A DNA stretch of 64,000 nucleotides from JBJTUH01 sp044346175 (GTDB lineage: Bacteria; Cyanobacteriota; Vampirovibrionia; Vampirovibrionales; JAJTHC01), in assembly GCA_044346175.1 (NCBI GenBank), contig JBIIZQ010000009.1:1-64000 (forward strand), written 5' to 3'. Below the pieces are notes generated by a model. That model was not told the DNA's origin. It saw nothing but the letters and a program-made list of their open reading frames with translations, and searched no databases. Below, in pieces: positions 26,536 through 34,724 of this stretch. The translations under genes and the position numbers were made by a program. Position 1 is the first letter of the stretch. The number at the start of each line of letters is the position of its first letter.

Positions 26536-27030
26536 TTAAAACTTAGTAGGTGTGTTCTGCCGTTTTGAGTCGAAGCGTGTTAACTCTGTAGCCAGCGTTT
26601 GTGCAAGGGCTGTAGGATGCAACGAGGTCAATGGAATACGGTGTTTGACCATACGTTGTGTGTCAAAATAAAATAGTGAAGGAACTTCTGTAATCCCAAA
26701 AAGACTCACGGGTTGTGCTTGTGTAGGGTCATTTGCATCAATCATGACGAGCGTCACAGGAAAAGGATATTGTCGTTGCACCATGGCATGAAGCATGGGC
26801 GTTAGGATTCGGCATGTCGGGCATTCATTGGTGTAAAACTCAATCAATACTGGGGATAGCGTCTTTTTACCGACCAGCGTCAGTAAAGACGTTTCCGTTT
26901 GATAAAAAGCGGGCTCTTGTTTTGCCTCTTGCCATCCTAGGATAAACTGCCCTAACATCACAACACCGACGCAAAGACTCACAAGTAAAAAACTTTTTAA
27001 GAGGGCTTTTAAGGGTGTTGTGAGTGTCAT
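26536..27030 (-). CDS. Membrane-anchored thioredoxin-like protein
   Basis: 164 residues. An N-terminal membrane helix (about 11-31, LKSFLLVSLCVGVVMLGQFI) is followed by a thioredoxin fold with the redox motif ECPTC (Cys70, Cys73), the strand VTLVMIDAND and the cis-proline loop TEVPSLFYFD. The catalytic domain should face the periplasm, where such proteins reduce or exchange disulfides, for example in cytochrome maturation. No partner such as CcdA lies next to it. Confidence 0.83.
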   Translation of the reverse strand: MTLTTPLKALLKSFLLVSLCVGVVMLGQFILGWQEAKQEPAFYQTETSLLTLVGKKTLSPVLIEFYTNECPTCRILTPMLHAMVQRQYPFPVTLVMIDANDPTQAQPVSLFGITEVPSLFYFDTQRMVKHRIPLTSLHPTALAQTLATELTRFDSKRQNTPTKF

Positions 27031-27124
27031 GGTACTTCAGTGCCTGAAGAAGCGTGCTTATTGTAAACGATAGTTCGAATAGTAGGCAGTGCGGTATTTT
27101 ACTTAGGAATAACGTATGTTTCTT

Positions 27125-27180
27125 CCCGTCATACTGGTGAAAAGCGGTATCCATTTCTCGTTTGTCGGAATGACGATACA
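27125..27180. repeat. Dispersed palindromic repeat, diverged copy
   Basis: It contains CGTCATACTGG...GCGGTATCCA and, on the other side, TTTGTCGGAATGACG, the same paired modules as the copies at 31-36 kb but diverged. It lies between the thioredoxin-like gene and typA. Confidence 0.45.
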
Positions 27181-27201
27181 GAATACAGTGTAGCAATTTA
27201 T

Positions 27202-27242
27202 TTTTATGAGTCGCTCTCTTTTTGAGGGAGCGACTCATAAAA
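27202..27242 (-). terminator. Intrinsic terminator of typA
   Basis: Arms TTTTATGAGTCGCTC (27202-27216) and its exact complement (27228-27242) enclose an 11-base loop, starting 10 bases after the typA stop. On the minus strand the stem is followed by AAATAAATT rather than a pure T run, with T bases inside the arm end. Confidence 0.8.
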
Positions 27243-27252
27243 TGTAAAGCGT

Positions 27253-29076
27253 TTATTTAATGACGAGGTCTTGTTTACGAAGACGTATATTTTGGGGCGT
27301 TACTTCCATGAGTTCATCCATGGCGATAAAGTCCATACCATATTCCAAGGTTAGGTCAACGGGGGTGTTTAATACATCCAGTACTTCTGCACCAGCACTC
27401 CGCATGTTGGTAAGTTTCTTGGTTTTACAAACGTTGATGACCAAATCACCCTGACGGTTCTGTTCCCCGATAATCATCCCTCGGTAGACGACTACCCCAG
27501 GATTGATAAAGAACACCCCACGGTCTTCCAAACTCTTAATGGCATAAGCAGTGGCATCGCCCTGTTCATGGGCAATTAAAGCACCATTACGGTTACTACC
27601 AATATCACCAGCCCAAGGACCATATTCACGGAAGGTACTACTCATAATACCCTGCCCACGAGTGAGACGAATAAACAAACTGCGGAACCCTAATAATCCA
27701 CGGCTGGGCATGTTGAACTGCAAAAGCGTCCGACCATTGTTAGACTCTAAATGTGTCAATTCACCCTTACGTTGACAGAGTTTCTCAATACATGCACCGC
27801 TGGCATCTTCAGGGACATCAAGCATGACATCTTCAAAAGGTTCCCACTTGGCACCGTTGACTTCTTTGGTAAGTACTTCAGGCTTGCCTACTTGAAACTC
27901 ATACCCCTCACGACGCATGGTCTCAATGAGGATGGTTAAATGGAGTTCACCCCGTCCGCTCACATAATAGCTTTCGGCTGAAGGTCCTGGCTCGACACGC
28001 AAGCTGATGTTGGTTTTTATCTCACGATTCAAGCGGTCTTCCAACTGGCGAGAAGTGACAAACTTACCCTCACGACCTGCTAACGGACTCGTATTGACCC
28101 CAAAGGTCATCTTCAACGTAGGCTCTTCCAAGCTGATAGGAGGCAATGCCTCGGGGTTGCCGGGGAACGTCAAAGTATCCCCAATTTGAACTTCACTCAC
28201 ACCCACAAGTGCGACAATATCCCCTGCTTGAGCAAGAGGAATTTCCATCCGCTTAAGCCCTTCAAACCCAAAAAGTTTGTTGACACGGTATTGCTGAATA
28301 GAGCCATCGGCTTGTAACACACGAGCAATCTGCTCACCGGGCTTAATTTCACCACGACGCACACGCCCAATCACGATACGCCCAAGATAATCGTTGTAGT
28401 CGAGGGTGGAAACCTGCATTTGGAAGGTACCTTCCACCTCAGCTTGAGGGCGAGGTATTTCTTTAATGATGGTCTCAAAGAGTGGCTCTAAGGTCTCTTC
28501 CATGTTGAGAGGGTCAAGGGTTGCATAGCCTTGCAAGCCACAGGCATACACGGTGGGAAACTCAAGTTGGTCTTCGTTGGCACCTAATTCAATGAACAAA
28601 TCAATGACCTTATCTACGGCACGTGCAGGGTCAGCAGCGGGGCGATCCATTTTGTTCACAACGACGACGACTTTTAAACCAAGTGCTAAGGCTTTACGTA
28701 ATACGAAGCGGGTTTGAGGCATAGGACCCTCAACGGCATCCACAACAAGTAAAACACCATCTACCATCGTAAGCACACGCTCAACTTCGCCAGAAAAGTC
28801 GGCGTGACCGGGTGTGTCTAGGATGTTAATACGGTAGTTTTTGTAAGGAATAGCAGTATTTTTTGCCAAGATGGTAATACCACGTTCTTTTTCAAGGTCG
28901 TTGGAGTCCATCAGACGCTCTTGCGACTCAAGCTCGCTCTGTTTGACAACACCGCTTTGTTTAAACATGCCATCTACCAAGGTGGTTTTACCGTGGTCAA
29001 CGTGGGCAATAATGGCGATATTACGGAGAGTCTCTAAATGGTTTTGGGTTTGAGGTAACACAGCGTTTGACATCAT
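27253..29076 (-). CDS. typA: Translational GTPase TypA/BipA
   Basis: TypA binds ribosomes and helps 50S assembly and stress responses. Seen are G1 HVDHGKTT, the switch RGITI, G3 DTPGHADF, G4 NKMD, followed by the EF-G-like domains and the TypA-specific C-terminus with GRGELHLTILIETMRREG, RGLLGFRS and GTIMSS-like GQGIMSSTF. Length 607 is normal. It starts ATG-ATG at 29076. Confidence 0.96.
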   Translation of the reverse strand: MMSNAVLPQTQNHLETLRNIAIIAHVDHGKTTLVDGMFKQSGVVKQSELESQERLMDSNDLEKERGITILAKNTAIPYKNYRINILDTPGHADFSGEVERVLTMVDGVLLVVDAVEGPMPQTRFVLRKALALGLKVVVVVNKMDRPAADPARAVDKVIDLFIELGANEDQLEFPTVYACGLQGYATLDPLNMEETLEPLFETIIKEIPRPQAEVEGTFQMQVSTLDYNDYLGRIVIGRVRRGEIKPGEQIARVLQADGSIQQYRVNKLFGFEGLKRMEIPLAQAGDIVALVGVSEVQIGDTLTFPGNPEALPPISLEEPTLKMTFGVNTSPLAGREGKFVTSRQLEDRLNREIKTNISLRVEPGPSAESYYVSGRGELHLTILIETMRREGYEFQVGKPEVLTKEVNGAKWEPFEDVMLDVPEDASGACIEKLCQRKGELTHLESNNGRTLLQFNMPSRGLLGFRSLFIRLTRGQGIMSSTFREYGPWAGDIGSNRNGALIAHEQGDATAYAIKSLEDRGVFFINPGVVVYRGMIIGEQNRQGDLVINVCKTKKLTNMRSAGAEVLDVLNTPVDLTLEYGMDFIAMDELMEVTPQNIRLRKQDLVIK

Positions 29077-29247
29077 AAGGTGGCACTACTTTGAGGGGTT
29101 GAAGCGTCAGTAAGAAAAAAGAGAACAACAGCAAAACGAGATAAAATTTTAGAGTGGGGTTATGTAAGCAAAAAGGAACATGTAAAAGCCAATACCGTGA
29201 TAAAGCCTCAAATACAAGCTTTTTGTGTCAGTGTTATGGCATAGGCA

Positions 29248-31011
29248 CTAAGGCATGGCATCCTCGGCATCCTCTGCTTCAGCGTCGGGGTCGTAGGGGA
29301 ATACATCGAGTTGCTCATAGACCGTTTCCTCAATGAGCCATGTAATGCGTTCTTGCCGTACGCCGCGCCGTACAATGTGGGTATAACTTTGTGGTAACAC
29401 GCCTTCTTTGTGGGAAAGGAGGAAGGCATTATCTTCTTCAAAGGTTTCTTCAAGCTCAAAGGGGTCTTCAAGGGCTTGAGAGAAAACGCCCAAGCCATCG
29501 GCGGAAGCTTCGGTGATTTCTTCTGATACATCATACGTACGAATGCCAGCGACTTCGGTCATATCTTCAGGCCAGAAGTCCATTTCTTGGTCGCCCAGTA
29601 GTACCGTATCCCCAGGCATTGCCCCTGCCGCTTTAAGTGCATCAAATACGCCCATCATACGCATCAGGTTGGTAAAGGCATGTACTGACTGTGCCTCAGG
29701 CCAGTGAATCATCGGTACCCACTTCATTAACCTACTGCCTGATAAGCCATACACCCCAGCCCCATAAACCAGAACCTTAAGCGGGTCTTCAGGGTGGTGC
29801 ATGGCACGCCCATCAGGGGTAAGGTCATAATATGTGGTGCCAAGATGAACCACGGGTTTCCCGAGTTGTTGCATATCAGGGGAAAGCGTTTGAGTTTCAA
29901 GGGTCTGTTGTACTCTTGAAGCACCTACATAGTCAAATAAATCGTATACCAAGGCTTCTATGCCTGTTTGCGTTACTGAAGCAATACTCCGCAATTTGTA
30001 AGGCAATCCAGCGTCTTGCATGCGGGCTGCCATCACTTTTAGGACACAAGGTGTTAGTATCTCTGGTAGTACGTCGGTTTTACTAAGCACCCAAAGCTGT
30101 GGTTTTTCCGCAAGCGTGGTACTGAAGGCTCGTAGCTCATGCTGAATCGCTTGTGCTTTTTGCCAACAGTCCTCTACAATCATTTCTGCCCAAAGCTGAC
30201 AGTTTTCAGGGTCGTCAAGCTCTCCTGTGTGTGGGAAATCGCCGACGGAACTTTGCACGTCGGACATATCAATAAGATGCACTAGCACGCCTGTGCGTTC
30301 CACATGCCGCAGAAACGCATGACCCAAACCATGTCCTTCCGAGGCACCAGGTATCAGACCAGGGATGTCCGCCACGACCAAGCTTTGATGCGACGCTTTG
30401 GGATGATACACGACCCCCAAATTGGGAGAAAGCGTCGTAAAAGGATAATCTGCAATTTTTGGCTTAGCTCTGGAAATGGTACTAATTAACGTAGATTTAC
30501 CTGCATTAGGAAAACCGATAATGCCCACATCCGCAATGAGTTTCATTTCAAGACGTAATTTACGAGTAATGCCTTCCTCTCCCGGTTCGGCAAAATAGGG
30601 TGCTTGTCGTTTTGGCGTGGCGAAGCGGGCATTACCTCGTCCGCCTCGTCCACCTTTGGCCACTAGCACCCGCTGGTAGGGGTACCGCAAATCAGCGATA
30701 CACTCGCCTGTGATAGCGTCCATGACTTGCGTACCACATGGCACCCCAATGAGGGTATCGTCAGCACCACGACCGTGACAATTTTTGGTGCCACCTTTTT
30801 CGCCACTTTTGGCTTCAAAGTGTTGATGGTGTACAAAATCAAGTAATGTTGTCATGTGTGGGTTTGCCCACAGGTAGATACTGCCACCTCTGCCGCCATC
30901 GCCTCCAGCGGGACCACCATAAGCGACGTATTTTTCACGCCGCCAACTTACCAAGCCATTGCCGCCTCGTCCTGCTTGTAGGTGAATGGTGGCGCGGTCA
31001 ATCAGGATCAT
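29248..31011 (-). CDS. obg: GTPase Obg/CgtA with acidic C-terminal tail
   Basis: Obg is a ribosome-assembly GTPase. The glycine-rich N-domain is clear (AGRGGNGLVSWRREKY, GGDGGRGGSIYL), then the G domain with GFPNAGKST, DYPFTTL, DIPGLIPGA and SKTDVL. An OCT domain follows, ending LRMMGVFDALKAAGA...GDTVLLGDQEMDFWPED. After it come about 100 further residues, very acidic (ELEETFEEDNAF ... DPDAEAEDAEDAMP). With 588 codons it is much longer than the usual 340-430. The start is ATG 31011 (MILIDRATIHLQ), since the residues upstream in the same frame have no counterpart. Confidence 0.94.
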   Translation of the reverse strand: MILIDRATIHLQAGRGGNGLVSWRREKYVAYGGPAGGDGGRGGSIYLWANPHMTTLLDFVHHQHFEAKSGEKGGTKNCHGRGADDTLIGVPCGTQVMDAITGECIADLRYPYQRVLVAKGGRGGRGNARFATPKRQAPYFAEPGEEGITRKLRLEMKLIADVGIIGFPNAGKSTLISTISRAKPKIADYPFTTLSPNLGVVYHPKASHQSLVVADIPGLIPGASEGHGLGHAFLRHVERTGVLVHLIDMSDVQSSVGDFPHTGELDDPENCQLWAEMIVEDCWQKAQAIQHELRAFSTTLAEKPQLWVLSKTDVLPEILTPCVLKVMAARMQDAGLPYKLRSIASVTQTGIEALVYDLFDYVGASRVQQTLETQTLSPDMQQLGKPVVHLGTTYYDLTPDGRAMHHPEDPLKVLVYGAGVYGLSGSRLMKWVPMIHWPEAQSVHAFTNLMRMMGVFDALKAAGAMPGDTVLLGDQEMDFWPEDMTEVAGIRTYDVSEEITEASADGLGVFSQALEDPFELEETFEEDNAFLLSHKEGVLPQSYTHIVRRGVRQERITWLIEETVYEQLDVFPYDPDAEAEDAEDAMP

Positions 31012-31161
31012 GGGTATGGGGGTTTCCAAAAAGCTTTTTGTGGATATTCGTAAATGAAGAGTACACTTATTTTTTCCAATATACCACAAACAAAAATAGT
31101 GCCTTTCCTCAAGAGTACACGTTAGCAAAGAGGCATTATCCCTAGATGTCTACCTTTGTTC

Positions 31162-31289
31162 GACATACCGATGCAAATCGGTATCCACTCTTTGCCTATA
31201 CAACAAGCCCTCTGGATTCCGACTTGTGTCGGCAGGGACGGTGTAAGATGATTGAAACGTAACGTAGGGGAGGGTTTGCAACCCTCCCG
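31162..31289 (+). repeat. Composite dispersed repeat, copy 1
   Basis: The unit has three parts: the palindromic block CATACCGATGCAAATCGGTA, a block around TGGATTCCGACTTGTGTCGG and ATGATTGAAACGTAACG, and a closing palindrome GGGAGGGTTTGCAACCCTCCC. Nearly the same 128 bases occur at 33135-33263. Each part can fold as a hairpin. No open frame runs through it. Confidence 0.8.
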
Positions 31290-31321
31290 CTGGTTGAGAT
31301 GTAGGCTTTTACCCTTGCCCT

Positions 31322-31352
31322 CACGTCATACCGATGCAAATCGGTATCCACA
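31322..31352 (+). repeat. Single module of the dispersed repeat
   Basis: Only the first palindromic block is present: CACGTCATACCGATGCAAAT followed by CGGTATCCACA, identical to the start of the copy at 33135. It lies 33 bases after copy 1. Confidence 0.75.
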
Positions 31353-31528
31353 GGTTTATACTCCCTTCTAACTTAGCAGAGATAAAAAAGAAACTTGATG
31401 CGTTTTACTTGACGTTAGCCTCGGAAATAAGAGACAATTAACTCAATAACCTTACAAAAACACAGTTTTTTGTAGCGCTCCACGAGGCATGATTCCACCC
31501 CCTCCCAAGTGCTGTAAGACAAGGCGAT

Positions 31529-31780
31529 ATGAACCCAGTGAGTCAAGTGAATTCTTCAACCCAACCAATGTATTCTCCTTCAGACAAACCCCTTAAGGTA
31601 CTTTTTGGGTTTGAAGAAAGTGCTAACAAGTTTGTTGAGAAAATGCAAGGTTGGAGGGTAAATACCGCAGAATCTCGTGTGATTGGGATTGAAGGGGAAT
31701 GGGGAAGCGGTAAATGTATTATAGCAGGTGTCGTAACAAGACTTGTTACCTTTGCCCAATATACAAGCTTTCAGTACTGA
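31529..31780 (+). pseudogene. KAP-family P-loop NTPase, N-terminal fragment
   Basis: The first 64 residues fit the start of a KAP NTPase: KPLKVLFGFEESANKFVEKM, then VIGIEGEWGSGK, the Walker A. In intact proteins the helix after GSGK goes on for several hundred residues. Here the frame reads CIIAGVVTRLVTF and stops, just after an inverted repeat TAACAAG/CTTGTTA near 31735-31750, so the gene is truncated by deletion or rearrangement. KAP NTPases are membrane-linked and often found in defence or plasmid loci. Confidence 0.6.
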
Positions 31781-31892
31781 TTTTCGATGTTAATTAGGTA
31801 GGATATCTTGCACTATGTCTCAATAATAACTTTCCCAATGAAAGCACTTGGATTCCTTTTCTTTAATATCTTCGCTCATAGAAAGATTTAAA

Positions 31893-32816
31893 ATGCAATA
31901 CACTTTACGAGATAAACTAGTTATTGGTATATCTTCTACTTCATTATTTGACTTATCTGAAGATGATGAGATTTTCAAAAAAGAAGGTCTGAAAACTTAT
32001 TGTGATAGGCAAATCAATATGGAGTCGGAAGTTTTAAAACAAGGTTCTGCTTTCCACTTAGTCAGAGACCTATTAGAACTCAATGATAGGATTCTACGCA
32101 AGAGGGAACTTTCAAAAGATAAAGCTTTTTGTGAGGTAATATTGATGTCAAAAAATAGCCCTGACACTAGCTTAAGAATCTTTAATTCAATTGAACATTA
32201 CGAACTACCAATAACGAGAGCTGTACTTTCAGGAGGAAGACCACTTTCAGCATATTTTAAAGCCTTGAATGTGGGATTGTTTTTATCCACTGACCAAAGA
32301 GATGTTAATGAAGCTTATAAAGCAGGGATTCCCTCGGCATTAGTTTATCCAACGCCTTTAGAAAATATCGAAGAAGTTAGCAAAGCAGAACTAAAGATTG
32401 CATTTGATGGGGATGCTGTTATCTTTTCTGAAGAATCGGAAAAGATATATCAAGAACAAGGACTTGAGGCTTTTTTAGAACATGAAAAAGCTAATGAAAA
32501 TAAATCTATGAACAAGGGACCATTTTTTGGCTTGTTAAAAGCACTGGCTTTTATACAAAAAGAGCTTGGAGATGACAATACAATAAGAACAGCATTGGTC
32601 ACAGCTCGGAACAGTCCTGCACACAAAAGAGTGCTTTTGACATTAAGAGAGTGGGGCGTTAGGATTGATGAAGCTTTTTTTCTAGGGGGAGTTGAAAAAA
32701 GTGAAGTTATTAAAGCTTTTCAACCTCATTTCTTTTTTGATGACCAAGATGTCCACCTGAAAGACACTTCAAAACATACCCCTGTTGGTCGAGTTCCAAA
32801 TCAATCAAATCTGTAA
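31893..32816 (+). CDS. Cytosolic 5'-nucleotidase I-like protein
   Basis: The 308-residue protein fits the 5-nucleotidase family PF06189 (cN-I group), which dephosphorylates nucleoside monophosphates. Landmarks are LVIGISSTSLFDLSEDDEIF, SRNDPDT-like SKNSPDTSLRIFNSIEHY, LSGGRPLSAYFKALNV, the motif IAFDGDAVIFSEESE, TALVTARNSPAHKRVL and FFFDDQDVH. Start ATG 31893 (MQYTLRDKLVIG) is preferred over 31848. The gene is AT-rich, sits between the KAP fragment and the IS remnant, and is probably acquired. Nucleotide hydrolysis could serve salvage or phage defence; the context only hints at the second. Confidence 0.88.
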   Translation: MQYTLRDKLVIGISSTSLFDLSEDDEIFKKEGLKTYCDRQINMESEVLKQGSAFHLVRDLLELNDRILRKRELSKDKAFCEVILMSKNSPDTSLRIFNSIEHYELPITRAVLSGGRPLSAYFKALNVGLFLSTDQRDVNEAYKAGIPSALVYPTPLENIEEVSKAELKIAFDGDAVIFSEESEKIYQEQGLEAFLEHEKANENKSMNKGPFFGLLKALAFIQKELGDDNTIRTALVTARNSPAHKRVLLTLREWGVRIDEAFFLGGVEKSEVIKAFQPHFFFDDQDVHLKDTSKHTPVGRVPNQSNL

Positions 32817-32929
32817 ATGGGTATTAGTTTTCTTAGTTTCATTTTTTACAGCCCCCTAATACGTAGAAGTAGCTACGGATTTGGTTACGAAGGATAGCAA
32901 TATCAAGACTCTATTTTAAAAACTGAGAA

Positions 32930-33120
32930 ATCTAACTAATTAGCTGTTATAATGGTCATTATTGTTTGTCTATGCGGGCCAGACATGGAGTGATTTAAGG
33001 CATTGGCTTGCTCGATTCAAAAGGAGAGGGAAGGTTGTATCCAGGTCATTAGTGGATATGAAGCAAGCGATAGCGATGCAGTTCCACCGTGTGAATACAT
33101 CAAGGCTAATTGGTTAAATG
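32930..33120 (+). mobile_element. Internally deleted IS1-like element
   Basis: The left 44 bases (32930-32973) are identical to the 5' end of the element at the window start. They are joined directly to the 3' end of a transposase gene: frame 32974-33117 encodes GQTWSDLRHWLARFKRRGKV and, further on, IAMQFHRVNTSRLIG then stop, which looks like an IS1-type transposase C-terminus. The right end GCTAATTGGTTAAAT is the inverted counterpart of the left end ATCTAACTAATTAGC. About 190 bases remain, so the element is not autonomous but keeps both ends and might still be mobilised by the full copy. Confidence 0.75.
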
Positions 33121-33134
33121 TCTCGACTTTTTCA

Positions 33135-33263
33135 CGTCATACCGATGCAAATCGGTATCCACTCTTTGCCTATACTGTAAGCTCTCTGGATTCCGACTTG
33201 TGTCGGCAGGGACGGTGTAAGATGATTGAAACGTAACGTAACGGGAGGGTTGAAAACCCTCCC
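33135..33263 (+). repeat. Composite dispersed repeat, copy 2
   Basis: Same order of modules as copy 1 at 31162-31289, with few differences, and closing palindrome GGGAGGGTTGAAAACCCTCCC. It begins right after the deleted IS. The rest of the 738-base gap between the nucleotidase and tatA (32817-33554) shows no gene; the last 290 bases probably hold the tatA promoter. Confidence 0.8.
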
Positions 33264-33554
33264 CTGCACACCATTCAAGGGGAAGAAAGTCACAACATGC
33301 ACTATGCCTATGACCTCCATGTGCTAAAGTGCATGTTCACCCCAGTCTTCATACGATTGCCCTGTACACGCTGGCAAAGTGTGCGATTCAAAGCAAAGCC
33401 ATTCGACCTGTTAAAAGTGTCATAGGGCAACTTCAGGGAGGGTGTCTCTGTGGTATGATGATACACACGCAATGATGCTTTACGCTTTGGTATAAGTGTC
33501 TTTCATGCTCGCTACTTTTTCCAACCGCTTTATTTTATAAAGGAAAACGCCCTT

Positions 33555-33842
33555 ATGTTTCCCATTGGTATGCCTGAAGCGTTCATTATTTTCCTGATTA
33601 TCTTGCTTATTTTTGGACCCTCTAAACTCCCTGAACTTGCAAAATCAGTGGGGAGTGCCATGAAGCAGTTCCGACAAGCTTCACGAGAAGCCCTCGCTGA
33701 TGATGAACCTGCCATGGTTGCTTCTGCGGGGAGTGCAACGCCTCACCCTGTACCTGCCTCCAATGTCCCAGAGGCTCCAGATACTGCAGCACCCACCCCT
33801 GTAGAAGTAACCAGTACTGATAAAGTCACGCTTCATTCGTAA
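33555..33842 (+). CDS. tatA: Sec-independent translocase subunit TatA
   Basis: TatA forms the pore element for export of folded proteins. The short N-terminus MFPIGMPEAFIIFL is followed by the single membrane helix, the hinge FGPSKLPELAKSVG and an amphipathic helix with SAMKQFRQASREAL; the tail is Ala/Pro-rich and disordered. 95 residues. AAAGGA lies about 10 bases before ATG. TatB is possible but the helix-hinge sequence suits TatA. No tatC is seen here. Confidence 0.9.
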   Translation: MFPIGMPEAFIIFLIILLIFGPSKLPELAKSVGSAMKQFRQASREALADDEPAMVASAGSATPHPVPASNVPEAPDTAAPTPVEVTSTDKVTLHS

Positions 33843-33907
33843 GGCTTCTTTTGAATCTATCTTTTCCTTATGAGTGTTACTTTGTCTTGAATCACGGAGT
33901 GTTTACA

Positions 33908-34720
33908 ATGGTTTTTCAGAATTGTGTATCAAGCATCCGCTCGACCTCGTCCATCAAATTGCTTGTGGGAGGGGTTCTTTTAATCCTTTTGAGCTTTGCT
34001 TTACAACATACGATGACCCACGCCAATACGGTGTATCTAGGGAATGTCGTCAGTAAGGCTCCTGTGACACCCACCGTGAGTAAAAGCACGCCCACAACCA
34101 GTAACGGGAATACCGTGAGCCAGGTGAGTTCTCAGCGGGATGTAGAAGCTGCCGCTATTTTAGCAAGGCTTTTGGGTGCGAATGGATTGCCTGAAACCTA
34201 CCCCAAACGTGTGACTTTCACGAATGAGAATGCCTTTAATGCGGGAACGAACGGTAAAAACATTGTATTTACGGTCAAGCTTTGGGATGCCCTCAAAACA
34301 GAAGATGAACGGGCTTTTGTGCTTTCACATGAGCTTGCTCACATTGCACGCAATCATATTCCAAAATCTGTGGCACGGAATGTTGCCTCTAAGGTGCTGG
34401 TCAATGTCATCAGTGTGGCTTCTCGTAGCACTGTGTTATCGAATGTAGGGGCAATTGGGGTACAGTTGCTTGGCTTGCGTTTTGACCGTGGGCAAGAGTA
34501 TGAGGCGGATGATTACGGACTGCAAATGATGCAAAAAAGCGGGTATAACCCCCATGCGGCTTTACGGGTATTTGAGGTACTGCGTGAGAATTCGGGTGGG
34601 AGTAGTCCCGAGTTTTTACGTACCCATCCGCTCAGTGAGAGCCGTATTAAGGCACTCTTGAAGAAATACCCCCAAGCCGTTGGTATACTCATTAACGAAC
34701 ACACCATAAAGGGATATTGA
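33908..34720 (+). CDS. M48 family zinc metalloprotease
   Basis: Start ATG 33908 has GGAG about nine bases upstream. Residues 15-35 form a membrane or signal helix (KLLVGGVLLILLSFAL) ending near AxA-like THANT, so the enzyme is periplasmic or anchored. The zinc motif is SHELAHIARNH (HELAH near 141-145) and the third ligand is in QEYEADDYGLQMM; THPLSESRI near the end is also typical of M48 (BepA/LoiP-like) proteases, which act in outer-membrane quality control. It follows tatA in the same direction. Confidence 0.9.
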   Translation: MVFQNCVSSIRSTSSIKLLVGGVLLILLSFALQHTMTHANTVYLGNVVSKAPVTPTVSKSTPTTSNGNTVSQVSSQRDVEAAAILARLLGANGLPETYPKRVTFTNENAFNAGTNGKNIVFTVKLWDALKTEDERAFVLSHELAHIARNHIPKSVARNVASKVLVNVISVASRSTVLSNVGAIGVQLLGLRFDRGQEYEADDYGLQMMQKSGYNPHAALRVFEVLRENSGGSSPEFLRTHPLSESRIKALLKKYPQAVGILINEHTIKGY

Positions 34721-34724
34721 AGTG

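Noticed and set aside
27087..27238. Open frame of about 120 codons between the thioredoxin-like gene and typA
   Set aside because: It overlaps the diverged palindromic repeat and the typA terminator and has no coding character.
33003..33236. 77-codon plus-strand frame
   Set aside because: It overlaps the transposase remnant in another frame and the palindromic repeat, so it is a shadow.
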